A stretch of DNA of 64,000 nt from contig JAYPPH010000003.1 in assembly GCA_038131365.1 (NCBI GenBank), forward strand, positions 434,001 to 498,000, read 5' to 3'. A program made the position numbers and the translations under genes. The notes under the pieces are model-generated. The model saw only the letters and a list, made by a program, of their open reading frames with translations, searched no databases and was not told the DNA's origin. Positions 16,550 to 26,377 of the stretch are shown piece by piece. Source of the stretch: Marisalimonas marina (GTDB lineage: Bacteria > Pseudomonadota > Alphaproteobacteria > Puniceispirillales > Marisalimonadaceae). Position 1 is the stretch's first letter. Every line of letters starts with the position of its first letter.

Positions 16550-17440
16550 ATGAAAGAAACTGAAATTAATATTATTGGTTTTATTGGTTTGGGTGTAATG
16601 GGAGGTTCTATGTGTAAAAACCTCCTTAAAAATAATCAATGGGATATATTGATTAATGATTTAAATCCAGAAAAAGAAAAAATATTAGAAAATCATGGCG
16701 CTAAAATAACTCGAAATATTAAAGAAATATTTGAAAAATCAGACCTGGTTATTACCTGTTTACCTGGTGGTAGTTTTGTAAAGGAACTATACTTTACAAA
16801 GCAAAATATGATTCAAAATGTAAAAAAAGGGCAATTCATTATTGATATGTCAACATCACAACCTGATCTAATGGTTGAGTTAGAAAAAGAAGCTAAAAAT
16901 AGAAAGGCTTATTTTGCAGATGCACCAATAGCTAGAACTAGGCAAGCTGCTGTAGATGGGACCTTAGCAATAATGGTAGGTTCAGAAAAAGAAGTGTTTC
17001 AAAAAATATTACCAGTCCTAGAATATATGGGTCAGGATATTATGTTTTGCGGAAAAGCAGGTTCAGGTCAATTAACTAAAATTCTAAATAATATGATACT
17101 TTTTGAAACAGTAGTAGCACTAAGTGAAGCCGCTAATATCGCAGAAAATTATGGTATGAATGTTGAGAGTTTATTTAATAATATCACTAAATGTTCTGGA
17201 GACAGTTTTGCTCTCAGAAACCATGGATTAAAAAGTATTTCGCAAGATAATTTTCCAACCCAAGCTTTTTCAACTGAGTACGCTCTTAAAGATTTATCCT
17301 ACGCCCTTGAACTGGGGAGAAGTTTAAATCTAAAATTACCAGGAGCACTTACAACTGAGAAATTGTTTAAAATATCTATTCAAAATGGAGACAAAGATTC
17401 ATATTTTCCAGCTGTAAAAAAACATCTTATGAAAAGCTAA
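16550..17440 (+). CDS. NAD(P)-dependent beta-hydroxyacid dehydrogenase (HIBADH/GarR family)
   Basis: 296 residues. Cofactor loop GLGVMG at 13-18, substrate-binding segment DMSTSQPDL, the DAPIARTRQAAVDGTLAIMVG-type loop (124-144) and catalytic K177 in GQLTKILNNM. The family includes 3-hydroxyisobutyrate and tartronate semialdehyde dehydrogenases; the ARTRQAA version of the substrate loop is a variant of the usual SGG, so the exact substrate is open. Convergent with an SDR gene with a four-base stop overlap. Confidence 0.85.
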   Translation: MKETEINIIGFIGLGVMGGSMCKNLLKNNQWDILINDLNPEKEKILENHGAKITRNIKEIFEKSDLVITCLPGGSFVKELYFTKQNMIQNVKKGQFIIDMSTSQPDLMVELEKEAKNRKAYFADAPIARTRQAAVDGTLAIMVGSEKEVFQKILPVLEYMGQDIMFCGKAGSGQLTKILNNMILFETVVALSEAANIAENYGMNVESLFNNITKCSGDSFALRNHGLKSISQDNFPTQAFSTEYALKDLSYALELGRSLNLKLPGALTTEKLFKISIQNGDKDSYFPAVKKHLMKS

Positions 17441-18177
17441 CCTCTTCCAACAAATGGCATTTTGTTAGCCATTACTGTCATATTTAAAACATTCACATTT
17501 ACAGGCAAATTTGCCATATACAAAACTGCGTCTGCAATATGAATGGAGTCAATTACTGGCTCAACATCTACTTTGCCAGTTGCTTGAGGGACACCCTCTT
17601 TCATCCTTTCGGTCATGGGAGTTTCTGCATTACCAATATCAATTTGACTGCATGCAATATCATATTTCCTACCATCTAATGATATCGTCTTTGTCATACC
17701 GGTAACTGCGTGTTTAGTGGCTGTGTAAGGTATAGAGCCAGGCCTTGGCGTAACTGATGATACACTTCCATTATTTATTATTCTACCACCTTGTGGGCTT
17801 TGCTTGCGCATCAATGCAAAAGCGTATTTGGCGCATAAAAACATTCCATTTAAATTAATATCTACAACACTTTTCCAATTTTCAAATGGCATCTCATCTA
17901 TAGATTGAGCTGGAACGCCTATACCTGCATTATTAAATAACACATCTAGCCTTCCGTGGTTTTCTTCTACAACCTTGAAAGCTTTCTCAACTGCTAGAGG
18001 ATCACTAACATCACATTGTAAAACCTCTGTGTTACCTGAGCAAATATTCTGAGTTTCAACTAATTTGTCTTTTCTTCTACCTATTAAATAAACAATAATA
18101 CCCTCTCTAGATAAGACTTCTGATACTCTTCTACCTACCCCAGTACCTGCACCTGTTACTATTGCAATTTTTGACAT
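17437..18177 (-). CDS. Short-chain dehydrogenase/reductase
   Basis: 246 residues, classical SDR: GAGTGVG 9-15, NNAG 82-85, S138, Y151 and K155 (YTATK). The C-terminal region (NVNVLNMTVMANKMPFVGRG) is typical of the branch that also holds 3-oxoacyl reductase and serine/3-hydroxy acid dehydrogenases (YdfG-like). Divergent from the AtuA-like gene with a 115-base AT-rich intergenic region. Substrate unknown. Confidence 0.83.
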   Translation of the reverse strand: MSKIAIVTGAGTGVGRRVSEVLSREGIIVYLIGRRKDKLVETQNICSGNTEVLQCDVSDPLAVEKAFKVVEENHGRLDVLFNNAGIGVPAQSIDEMPFENWKSVVDINLNGMFLCAKYAFALMRKQSPQGGRIINNGSVSSVTPRPGSIPYTATKHAVTGMTKTISLDGRKYDIACSQIDIGNAETPMTERMKEGVPQATGKVDVEPVIDSIHIADAVLYMANLPVNVNVLNMTVMANKMPFVGRG

Positions 18178-18292
18178 TTAACGTTCCTCTTTAATTTAAA
18201 TAAGATTGGATAATTTAATATTTGATAAGTTATAAATATACTATTACCTTTAAAAAGATTATCAATTAAATAAACATAATTTATCCAATTCA

Positions 18293-19657
18293 ATGAAACA
18301 AAAAAAAGTATATATAGGTTGTGGGGCTGGTTTTTCAGGAGATAGATTTGATGCTTCTATCCCAATAGTAAAACAATTAAAAAACATTGATTCACCAAAG
18401 TATTTAATGTTTGAGGTTCTAGCTGAACGCACCCTCGCTATTGCTCAACAATATAGACTAAAAAATCCTGAAGAGGGTTATTCTCCATTTTTAGATTTTT
18501 ATATAAATCCCATTTTAGACGAATGTCTTGAACATAATATAAAAATTATTTCAAATATTGGAGCCGCAAATCCTATAGGAGCTGCAAAGAGAATATTAGA
18601 AATTTCAAAAGAGCTTAAAACCAGAACCCCCAAAATAGGAGTTGTTATTGGAGATGACTTGTTAGAATACATGTCACATAAAGAAATTTTGACTAGCCCT
18701 ACAATGGAAGGTCTTGATTTTTCTAATAATAACATAACTGCTGCAAACGTTTATTTAGGTGCAAAGCCGATTGCAGAAGCATTAGCTAAAAATGTTGACA
18801 TAGTAATTGTTGGAAGGACAGTAGATAGCGCCTTAGCACTTGGACCACTAATGCATGAATTTAAATGGGGAACAAATGATTTAGATTTATTAGGCACTGG
18901 TACCATATGTGGTCATCTCCTAGAGTGCGGTGCTCAAGTAACTGGATCCTACTTTGCTGATCCAGGTTTCAAAGACGTACCTGATCTTGCAAATGTTGGA
19001 TTTCCTATAGTTGAATTTAGTGAAGATGGAACATTTGTAATAACTAAACCGTTAAACACGGGTGGTCTAGTTAGCAAAGCTACTGTAACAGAACAACTTC
19101 TTTATGAAACTCACGATCCTTCAAATTATTTAGTGCCAGACGTAACAGCTGATATGACAGGTTTAGAACTTGAGGATGATGGTCCAAACAGAGTTATAGT
19201 TAAGGGTGGGAAAGGAAAAACACCCCCTAAAAAACTAAAAGCGACAATATGTTGTGACAATGGTTATATGGGAGAAGCAGAGATGAGTTATGCTGGCCCT
19301 AATGCTCTTGCAAGAGCAAAACTTGCAGGAGAAGTAATTAGTAAAAGAATTGAAACATTAGGTCTCCAAGGAAATTTAAGAGTCGACATCATTGGCGCTG
19401 GATCAGTTCACTTTTCTTTTGATGAGGAAACATCATACAATCTTCCAGAAAATGGAGACTACAGAGTAAGAACTTCTGGTATTTACCCTCTTAAACACCA
19501 AGCACAACAATTGGTAGACGAAGTTATGTCATTATATTGTTGTGGTCCATCTGCTGGTGGCGGTGGCAGAGGATATGTTACTCCTCAATCATCAACCGCT
19601 TCAATTTTAGTAGATAGAGATATTGTTAACCCCAATGTAAGAGTTAAAGTTTTATAA
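18293..19657 (+). CDS. AtuA/DUF1446 family protein (large part)
   Basis: 454 residues of the acyclic terpene utilisation AtuA / DUF1446 family: VYIGCGAGFSGDRFDASIP at the start, IIVIVGRTVDSAL-like segment, GTICGHLLECGAQVTGSYF, and a C-terminal GPSAGGGGRGYVTPQ. In Pseudomonas AtuA belongs to citronellol/geranyl-CoA breakdown, but most family members have unknown reactions. The small C-terminal domain found fused in longer AtuA proteins is encoded separately by the next gene, 16 bases downstream. Confidence 0.85.
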   Translation: MKQKKVYIGCGAGFSGDRFDASIPIVKQLKNIDSPKYLMFEVLAERTLAIAQQYRLKNPEEGYSPFLDFYINPILDECLEHNIKIISNIGAANPIGAAKRILEISKELKTRTPKIGVVIGDDLLEYMSHKEILTSPTMEGLDFSNNNITAANVYLGAKPIAEALAKNVDIVIVGRTVDSALALGPLMHEFKWGTNDLDLLGTGTICGHLLECGAQVTGSYFADPGFKDVPDLANVGFPIVEFSEDGTFVITKPLNTGGLVSKATVTEQLLYETHDPSNYLVPDVTADMTGLELEDDGPNRVIVKGGKGKTPPKKLKATICCDNGYMGEAEMSYAGPNALARAKLAGEVISKRIETLGLQGNLRVDIIGAGSVHFSFDEETSYNLPENGDYRVRTSGIYPLKHQAQQLVDEVMSLYCCGPSAGGGGRGYVTPQSSTASILVDRDIVNPNVRVKVL

Positions 19658-19673
19658 AAAACTAGAGGAATTT

Positions 19674-20048
19674 ATGAATTACATAGACCTACCTATTCAT
19701 GCAATTGCCCACGCTAGAGCTGGAGACAAAGGAGATGTTTCTAATATTTCTCTTATTGCTTATGAACAGAAGTGTTGGAGTGTAATTAATAAAGTTGCCA
19801 CTCAAGAAAGAATTTTAGAAATTTTTAAACATCTAGGTGCTACAAAAGTTGATAGATATGAGTTACCAAATCTTAACGCTTTAAATTTTGTCATTCATAA
19901 TGCGCTTGGTGGGGGAGTTAATAGTTCTCTAAGACTCGATAGACATGGTAAAACTTTATCTTCACATTTACTTCACGAATTGATTTTACCTATTAGCGAA
20001 GATATGTTACCCCAAAATTCACCTTACATAAAAAAATTCAAGGAATAA
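19674..20048 (+). CDS. AtuA-like ferredoxin-fold small subunit
   Basis: 124 residues. IHAIAHARAGDKGDVSNISLIAY is the signature of the C-terminal AtuA-like ferredoxin-fold domain, and LNFVIHNALGGGVNSSLRLD closes it. This domain is fused to the end of AtuA in some genomes, so here the two form a split pair and probably one complex. RBS AGAGGAA precedes the ATG. The following TPP enzyme begins two bases after its stop. Confidence 0.85.
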   Translation: MNYIDLPIHAIAHARAGDKGDVSNISLIAYEQKCWSVINKVATQERILEIFKHLGATKVDRYELPNLNALNFVIHNALGGGVNSSLRLDRHGKTLSSHLLHELILPISEDMLPQNSPYIKKFKE

Positions 20049-20050
20049 AA

Positions 20051-21715
20051 ATGAGAGAAGCTGGAACACTATTAGTAGAGTTATTAGAAAATCAAAAAGT
20101 TGAAAGAGTTTATTGCGTTCCAGGGGAAAGTTATCTCTCTGTAATGAATGGACTTCAAGAAACATCTATCGATACTATTTTATGTAAGCATGAAGGTGCA
20201 GCTGCTATAATGGCAGAAGCTGATGGAAAGCTTACAGGCAGACCAGGAATTGCATTCGTAACTAGAGGGCCTGGAGCAACAAATGCTGCTGCTGGGGTTC
20301 ATATCGCCCAACAAGATAGCACGCCAATGATACTTTTCGTTGGGCAAATCGGTAAAGAAATGTACGGAAGAGATGCATTTCAAGAAGTTGATTATCAACA
20401 ATTTTTTGGAGGAATGGCTAAGTTAGTTGTTGAAGTACAACAAGCTGATAGATTACCCGAAATAGTATCTCGTGCATATCATACAGCGATGTCAGGCAGA
20501 CCTGGGCCTGTGATAATAGCATTACCTGAGAACATGTTAACTGAGAAGACTGATAAAAAACCTACTAGCTATATACAACAAACTGTTTCTGCACCGTCAA
20601 CTAAAGATCTAGCTCAATTCATACAAGAAATTAAAGAAGCCAAAAAACCTATATTGGTACTAGGTGGATCGGTATGGTCAGATGAAGCAGAGAAAGATCT
20701 TATGTCTATTTCAGAAATGTTAGGATTGACAATATTAACTTCACATAGAAGACAAAGTTTTTTCAATAATTTTCATAAAAACTATGGCGGTGATCTTGGT
20801 TTAGGTGTTAACCCAAAAATAATTAATCGAATAAATGAAAGTGATTATATTGTTCTTCTTGGAGCAAGGTTAAGTGAAAATCCTTCCCAAGGTTTTTCTT
20901 TATTTGGCATCCCAGATCACAACAAAAAAATAGTTCACATACATCCAGGGCCAGAAGAAATTGGTAGGATTTATAACCCTCATCTAGGTATTACAGCTAA
21001 CCCAATAGAATTTGTAAATGTTCTTAATAACGCATTGAAGGGATTAAATACAAAAGCAGTAGAAAGCATTGCATCTGATACGCTGGAAGCGCATGATGAT
21101 TACATTAATTGGGGAGACATGCCACTAGAAGCTCCAAACTCAGGGGTTGATTTAACATCAGCATTCAGGACATTAAGAGAAAAATTAGAACCTGATACTA
21201 TTATTACTAATGGTGCAGGAAACTATGCTGTCTGGGGACATAGATTATTCAGATTTTCAAAAGTAAAAACACAACTAGCACCAATTTCTGGTTCAATGGG
21301 TTACGGCCTACCAGCGGCTATAGCCGCAAAACTTCGATTTCCTAATCAAATGGTCATTGCATTGGCTGGCGATGGCTGCTTTCAAATGACAGAAAACGAG
21401 CTGGCCACCGCTGTTCAGTATAACGCAGGAGTAATTATTTTCGTTATTGATAATGAAATGTACGGCACAATAAGAATGCACCAACATAAAAACTACAAAG
21501 GTAAATACAAACATACTGGACTAGTAAATCCAAACTTTGCAGATTTGGCTACTGCAATGGGTGGTAAAGGATACACAGTTGAAAATACAGAAGATTTTTA
21601 TCAAACTTTTGTACAAGCAAACGAATGGGCAAATGAAAACGATTTACCTGTATTACTTCATATTAAAACTGGTTCCGAAATGGTTTTGCCTGGAAAAAGA
21701 TTTAGTTCTTTATAG
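20051..21715 (+). CDS. Thiamine pyrophosphate-dependent enzyme, acetolactate synthase-like
   Basis: 554 residues with three domains: Pyr domain (1-165) with activating E48 in CKHEGAAAIMAEADGK, a central Rossmann-like domain (about 190-330), and a PP domain with AGDGCFQM followed by DNEMYGT for TPP-Mg binding. Length and order fit the AHAS/benzoylformate decarboxylase superfamily. No small regulatory subunit is present, and its coupling to AtuA genes argues for a catabolic decarboxylase or ligase, not amino-acid synthesis. Convergent with the hydroxyacid dehydrogenase, three bases apart. Confidence 0.87.
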   Translation: MREAGTLLVELLENQKVERVYCVPGESYLSVMNGLQETSIDTILCKHEGAAAIMAEADGKLTGRPGIAFVTRGPGATNAAAGVHIAQQDSTPMILFVGQIGKEMYGRDAFQEVDYQQFFGGMAKLVVEVQQADRLPEIVSRAYHTAMSGRPGPVIIALPENMLTEKTDKKPTSYIQQTVSAPSTKDLAQFIQEIKEAKKPILVLGGSVWSDEAEKDLMSISEMLGLTILTSHRRQSFFNNFHKNYGGDLGLGVNPKIINRINESDYIVLLGARLSENPSQGFSLFGIPDHNKKIVHIHPGPEEIGRIYNPHLGITANPIEFVNVLNNALKGLNTKAVESIASDTLEAHDDYINWGDMPLEAPNSGVDLTSAFRTLREKLEPDTIITNGAGNYAVWGHRLFRFSKVKTQLAPISGSMGYGLPAAIAAKLRFPNQMVIALAGDGCFQMTENELATAVQYNAGVIIFVIDNEMYGTIRMHQHKNYKGKYKHTGLVNPNFADLATAMGGKGYTVENTEDFYQTFVQANEWANENDLPVLLHIKTGSEMVLPGKRFSSL

Positions 21716-21718
21716 TTA

Positions 21719-22900
21719 TTAAGAAAAGTTTTGGATATTAAAATCATTACCCAGCATCACGTTTTCAGATTTTAATTCATTAATATTTTTGGTACATATT
21801 TGTTCCATGATGTTTGACAATTCATCTTTTAAGATATCATGGACATGATTTGCACCTTTTTTACCTAAAGCAGCTAAACCAATAATAAAAGGTCTTCCAG
21901 TCATAACAAAATCAGCTCCAAGCATCAGTCCTTTACTTATGTCTTGACCTGAATAAAACCCTGAGTCGATTATAATTGGAAACTTTGAACCAATTTTTTT
22001 CCTAACTAAAGGTAATATTTGTAATGGGCTAGGCGCTATATCTATTTGACGACCACCATGGTTTGATAAGTATATAGCATCCACATAGGAAGTTGCTTTC
22101 ACTGCGTCATCTACATGCATTAAACCCTTTAGAATTATAGGACCTTTCCATATATCTCTAACTTCTTGCAAATAATCCCAATCTAAATAACGTTGCATCT
22201 GACTACCAGCAAAACCAGCTTTAGATTTTGCATTTCCATGCCAAGTACCATCACTATATTGGTCCATTGTTCCAAAAGCAGGTATTCCGTTTATTAGAGT
22301 TCCTAATGACCAAGATGGACATATTGCTGCTTGGAAAAATGTTCTTAAATTATTTTTTGGTGGCACAGACACTCCAGCCATCCTTAATCTCTCTCTTCTA
22401 CTTGAAGCAGGAATATCTGCAGTAATGATTAAAGTTTTAAAGCCTGAGTTTTTAGCTCTTTTTAATAAATCATTTCTTATAGCTTTATCTGCCGGAGGAT
22501 AAAGTTGAAACCATCCATGACCATCTAAATGTTTTCCTACTTCCTCCACAGACGCACAAGCAACAGTTGATAAAGAATATGGAATATTATTTTTTAATGA
22601 CATTTTTGCTAATGCAATCTCAGCACCTGGCCACATCAAACTTGTCATACCAACTGGAGCAACTCCAAAAGGACTATCATATTCATTGCCAAATAATTTT
22701 GTTTTTAAATTCGGATTAACAGTACCCTTCAAATATTTAGGTACTAAGTAAATTTGTTTAAAAGCCTTTCTATTATTATCTAAGGCCTCATCATATCCAG
22801 TGCCTGCAAATAAATATTCTGATGCAAAGTGGGGCATTCTTCTTTTGGCCAGATTAACCATATCAACTACCCTTGGGAATTTATCAACTAGGCTCGACAA
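21719..22900 (-). CDS. FMN-dependent alpha-hydroxyacid dehydrogenase (LldD/glycolate oxidase family)
   Basis: 393 residues, TIM barrel. FAPVGM-like FGVAPVGMTSL binds FMN, ILKGLMHVDDA carries the flavin lysine, and the catalytic His and Arg are in LSNHGGRQID, followed by IIIDSGFYSGQDISKGLMLGAD. Oxidises L-2-hydroxyacids such as lactate, glycolate or mandelate. The substrate loop is not diagnostic. Divergent from the RraA-like gene. Confidence 0.88.
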   Translation of the reverse strand: MSSLVDKFPRVVDMVNLAKRRMPHFASEYLFAGTGYDEALDNNRKAFKQIYLVPKYLKGTVNPNLKTKLFGNEYDSPFGVAPVGMTSLMWPGAEIALAKMSLKNNIPYSLSTVACASVEEVGKHLDGHGWFQLYPPADKAIRNDLLKRAKNSGFKTLIITADIPASSRRERLRMAGVSVPPKNNLRTFFQAAICPSWSLGTLINGIPAFGTMDQYSDGTWHGNAKSKAGFAGSQMQRYLDWDYLQEVRDIWKGPIILKGLMHVDDAVKATSYVDAIYLSNHGGRQIDIAPSPLQILPLVRKKIGSKFPIIIDSGFYSGQDISKGLMLGADFVMTGRPFIIGLAALGKKGANHVHDILKDELSNIMEQICTKNINELKSENVMLGNDFNIQNFS

Positions 22901-22992
22901 ATTTTACTCCATTAACTTGTTATATTTTTATACTTAACATGTTATTATTAAATTATTAATAATTAAAATATAAAGTTAAGTGAGTTTTAAAA

Positions 22993-23697
22993 ATGATTGA
23001 AAATCCTCCACTAATACAAATCAAAAAAAAATCTAGTAGGAAAAAACCATCACAAGAACAAATTGATGGCTTTAAAAACATTCCCACAGGATTTATATGT
23101 GATGCTCTAAATGGTTATGCTGCACTAGATCCTTCAATTAAACCTCTATCTATCCCCGGAAAAAAAGTTAAACAAATTGTTGGTCCTGCTTTAACCGTGT
23201 TTTCTGGAGCCGCTGATGTTCTAGGGATGGCTATTGCCCTAAGCGAAATTCAACCAGGTGACATAGTTGTAAATGGTGTGAGTGGATTTCAAGGAACAGC
23301 AGCAGTTGGGGATAGAATTGCGGGAATGATAAAAAACAATGGTGGCGTAGGTCTAGTTACTGATGGCCCTATGAGAGATTTAGATGGTATAATTGAGACA
23401 GGATTAGACTGCTTTTGTACAGGTTTAAATCCAAATTCACCTTTTAATAGTGGACCTGCCAAAATTGGTTTTCCTGTAAATATTGGTGGGACCACAGTAA
23501 GTAGTGGTGATATCATAGTCGCTGATAGTGATGGTGTTACAGTTGTTCCATTTGATAAAATAGACGAGGTATTAGAGAAATTAGATAGAATTATCGAGGT
23601 TGAAAATGCTATGGATAAACAGGTTAGTGAAGGTCTAAAAATATCACAAAAGGCACTTGATTATCTAAATAGTGACCAAGTTGTTTATTTTGACTAG
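22993..23697 (+). CDS. RraA-family protein (HMG/CHA aldolase type)
   Basis: 234 residues with the RraA/4-hydroxy-4-methyl-2-oxoglutarate aldolase fold. GDRIAGMIKNNGGVGLVTDG and the metal/substrate residues D124, R128 and D129 (DGPMRD) are the aldolase signature; pure RraA RNase E inhibitors usually lack this complete set, so a class II pyruvate aldolase or oxaloacetate decarboxylase activity is more likely. About 25 extra basic N-terminal residues precede the core (KKKSSRKKPSQEQ). Confidence 0.82.
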   Translation: MIENPPLIQIKKKSSRKKPSQEQIDGFKNIPTGFICDALNGYAALDPSIKPLSIPGKKVKQIVGPALTVFSGAADVLGMAIALSEIQPGDIVVNGVSGFQGTAAVGDRIAGMIKNNGGVGLVTDGPMRDLDGIIETGLDCFCTGLNPNSPFNSGPAKIGFPVNIGGTTVSSGDIIVADSDGVTVVPFDKIDEVLEKLDRIIEVENAMDKQVSEGLKISQKALDYLNSDQVVYFD

Positions 23698-23717
23698 TAA
23701 CTAAAATTAGCAATTTT

Positions 23718-24374
23718 TCATTGATAAACGTTACCTTCAGTCACTGACTTCAAATAATCTAATGATATATTAGTATTAAGTTGAAGTACTTTAAAACCCA
23801 TGTCTGATATTTCCATCACCGCATAGTCTGAATAAACTCTTGAAACAACATTTGCTCCTGTAAGAGGTAGTGAACATTCTTTTACTAATTTTGGCTTTCC
23901 TTCCTTTGTAAGGTGTTGTGTCATAACAAAGACGTTTTTTGCACCAGCAACTAAATCCATTGCCCCACCAACTGCGGGTATGCCTTTACCAGTTGACCAA
24001 TTTGCTAAATCACCTTTAACAGAAATTTCCATTGCTCCTAAGACACAGTAATCTATGTGTCCTCCCCTTATCATAGAAAAGCTGTCAGCATGATGACAAA
24101 AACTTCCTCCTGGAAGGATTGTAACTGGTTTTTTCCCAGCATTGATCAAATCATAATCAATTTCATTTTCATTAGGAGATGGGCCCATTCCTAAGAGCCC
24201 ATTTTCTGAGTGATAAATTATTTCACGATCGTCTTTAATGTACTGAGAAACAAGTTCAGGCATACCAATTCCTAAATTAACATATGCACCATGAGGTAGA
24301 TCATTTGCTATTTTTTCTGCAATAGTATTTCTATCCCAACCTTTTAAAATATTATTAGAATTATTATTAATCAT
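23718..24374 (-). CDS. 3-oxoacid CoA-transferase, subunit B
   Basis: 218 residues. The catalytic glutamate is E57 in HSENGLLGMGP, which forms the glutamyl-CoA thioester. ILPGGSFCHHADSFSMIRGGH and MDLVAGAKNV are typical of the beta subunit of succinyl-CoA:3-oxoacid (Sco/PcaJ) transferases. Its ATG overlaps the stop of subunit A (ATGA at 24371-24374). Acceptor could be acetoacetate or 3-oxoadipate. Confidence 0.9.
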   Translation of the reverse strand: MINNNSNNILKGWDRNTIAEKIANDLPHGAYVNLGIGMPELVSQYIKDDREIIYHSENGLLGMGPSPNENEIDYDLINAGKKPVTILPGGSFCHHADSFSMIRGGHIDYCVLGAMEISVKGDLANWSTGKGIPAVGGAMDLVAGAKNVFVMTQHLTKEGKPKLVKECSLPLTGANVVSRVYSDYAVMEISDMGFKVLQLNTNISLDYLKSVTEGNVYQ

Positions 24375-25084
24375 GGATATGTTAACCCTTCTTCAATCGC
24401 AATTGTTTCAATCATAGGTTCCTTAATTTCAATTACTTTCTGAACAAAAATACCTGGGGTAACAACGTGTTCGGGGTTAGTAAAATTAGGTTGCACAATT
24501 TCTTTCGCTTGCACCAAAGTATTTTTAGCTGCCATGCTCATAATAGGGTTAAAATTCCTAGCCGTTTTATTATAAACTAAATTCCCATATCTATCAGATA
24601 CTTCAGCCTTGATTAATGCAAAATCAGCATGTAAAGCCTCTTCTAGAATATATTTTTTACCATTAAAAATTTTTTCTTCTTTTCCCTCTGCTAGTGGAGT
24701 GCCTACTGCAGTAGCCGTATAAAATCCGGGGATGCCCGCCCCTGCTGCTCTAATTCTCTCAGCTAATGTGCCTTGAGGAACAACCTCCAACTCAATTTCA
24801 CCTTTATTATATTGCTCTGCGAATGTGATACCTTTTGGTGATCTAGGAAAAGAACAAATAACTTTTTTCACTTGCTTTTGACCTATTAAGGCACCTAGCC
24901 CCACGTTACCATTACCGGCATTGTTTGCTATAATCGTTAAATTTTTTGCACCGTGGTCTATCAATCCGTGTAATAACTCTATTGGGCTCCCAGCTTCCCC
25001 AAAACCTCCAACCATGATAGTGGCTCCATCAAAAACATCAGACAATAGATCTGTCATTTTTTCTTTAACTTTATTTATTTCCAT
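24371..25084 (-). CDS. 3-oxoacid CoA-transferase, subunit A
   Basis: 237 residues. CoA-binding loop VGGFGEAGSP and the core LTIIANNAGNGNVGLGALI are the alpha-subunit signatures; the protein ends in the family's EPMIETIAIEEGLTYP-like helix. Forms a heteromer with the overlapping subunit B. Divergent from the acyl-CoA dehydrogenase pair with an 87-base AT-rich gap, so ketoacid activation and acyl-CoA oxidation may be co-regulated. Confidence 0.9.
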   Translation of the reverse strand: MEINKVKEKMTDLLSDVFDGATIMVGGFGEAGSPIELLHGLIDHGAKNLTIIANNAGNGNVGLGALIGQKQVKKVICSFPRSPKGITFAEQYNKGEIELEVVPQGTLAERIRAAGAGIPGFYTATAVGTPLAEGKEEKIFNGKKYILEEALHADFALIKAEVSDRYGNLVYNKTARNFNPIMSMAAKNTLVQAKEIVQPNFTNPEHVVTPGIFVQKVIEIKEPMIETIAIEEGLTYP

Positions 25085-25171
25085 TTAAATCTTTCATTTT
25101 GTTTATATTCATATTTTTTTATATATAGTACTTATACTATAAAAATATATTAAACTAAATGGCTATAAAAA

Positions 25172-26368
25172 ATGAACTTTGAATATACCAAAGAAGAACA
25201 AAATTTCCGAAGTGAAGTCAGAGAGTGGCTTAAGGAAACTCTTCCTAAATCATTGTCCGATAAAGTAAAAAAATATCAAAGATTAAGTAAACAAGATTAT
25301 GAAATCTTCATGAACAATTTAAGTGCCAAGGGATGGTTGGCGTGGCACTGGCCTGAAGAATATGGCGGAACAGGTTGGAATGCTATCCAAAAGCATATAT
25401 TTGAAGAAGAAATAGTAAAGGCTTCTGCACCTAGGATTGTACCATTTGGTGTTAATATGTTAGGCCCCGTTCTAATTGAGTTTGGATCTGAAGAACAAAA
25501 AAATTACTACTTACCAAGAATTCTAAATAATCAAGATTGGTGGGCACAAGGGTATTCTGAACCAGGTGCAGGATCCGACCTTGCAAGTTTAAAAACTACA
25601 GCAATTGATAAAGGCGATCACTATTTAGTGAATGGACAAAAAACATGGACTACTTTAGGACATCATGCTGATAAAATTTTCTGTTTAGTTAAAACTAATA
25701 CAAATGTAAAACCACAACTTGGTATATCATTTCTTTTAATTGATATGGATAGTCCAGGTGTAGAAATCAAACCAATTATTACTTTGGACGGTGAACATGA
25801 AGTTAATGAAGTCTGGTTTACTGATGTTAAGGTGCCTAAAAAAAATTTAGTTGGAAAAGAAAATGAGGGCTGGACCTATGCTAAGTATTTACTCACTTTT
25901 GAGAGGACAGGGATAGCAGGCGTTCCAAATTCAAAATCTGCTCTAAATCACTTGAAAATGATTTCAAGAAAATCTCTAAAAAATGGAAAACCATTAATTG
26001 ATGACCCAATTTTTTCATCTGAGGTTGCTGAATTAGAAATAGACCTCTTAGCAATGGAAATTTTTAATCTTAGAACAGTAAGCGCCGCAGCAGACGGCAA
26101 AGCTCCCGGTATGGAAAGTTCTTTGCTCAAGATTAAGGGAACACTTGTAAGACAGAAAACAACTGAATTACTAAGAAAAGCTCTTGGACCTCAAGCATTA
26201 CCATATTTACCTGAACAATTCGATGAGGGTTGGAATGAAATGCCTATAGGCCCAGAGTACGCTGGTCCTATTGCAAAGCAGTATTTTAATATGCGAAAAA
26301 TTTCTATTTATGGTGGATCAAACGAGATCCAAAAAAATATAGTCGCAAAAGCATCTTTTGGTTTATAG
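25172..26368 (+). CDS. Acyl-CoA dehydrogenase, subunit 1 of a tandem pair
   Basis: 398 residues. N-terminal helical domain, middle beta domain with GYSEPGAGSDLASLKT, and C-terminal four-helix domain with ISIYGGSNEIQ. In MCAD the catalytic Glu376 lies in a YEGT motif; here that position is Gly, so the base must be elsewhere or in the partner. Arrangement with a second, shorter ACAD nine bases downstream recalls the heterotetrameric ACADs of steroid side-chain degradation (FadE pairs). Confidence 0.88.
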   Translation: MNFEYTKEEQNFRSEVREWLKETLPKSLSDKVKKYQRLSKQDYEIFMNNLSAKGWLAWHWPEEYGGTGWNAIQKHIFEEEIVKASAPRIVPFGVNMLGPVLIEFGSEEQKNYYLPRILNNQDWWAQGYSEPGAGSDLASLKTTAIDKGDHYLVNGQKTWTTLGHHADKIFCLVKTNTNVKPQLGISFLLIDMDSPGVEIKPIITLDGEHEVNEVWFTDVKVPKKNLVGKENEGWTYAKYLLTFERTGIAGVPNSKSALNHLKMISRKSLKNGKPLIDDPIFSSEVAELEIDLLAMEIFNLRTVSAAADGKAPGMESSLLKIKGTLVRQKTTELLRKALGPQALPYLPEQFDEGWNEMPIGPEYAGPIAKQYFNMRKISIYGGSNEIQKNIVAKASFGL

Positions 26369-26377
26369 GAAATAAAA

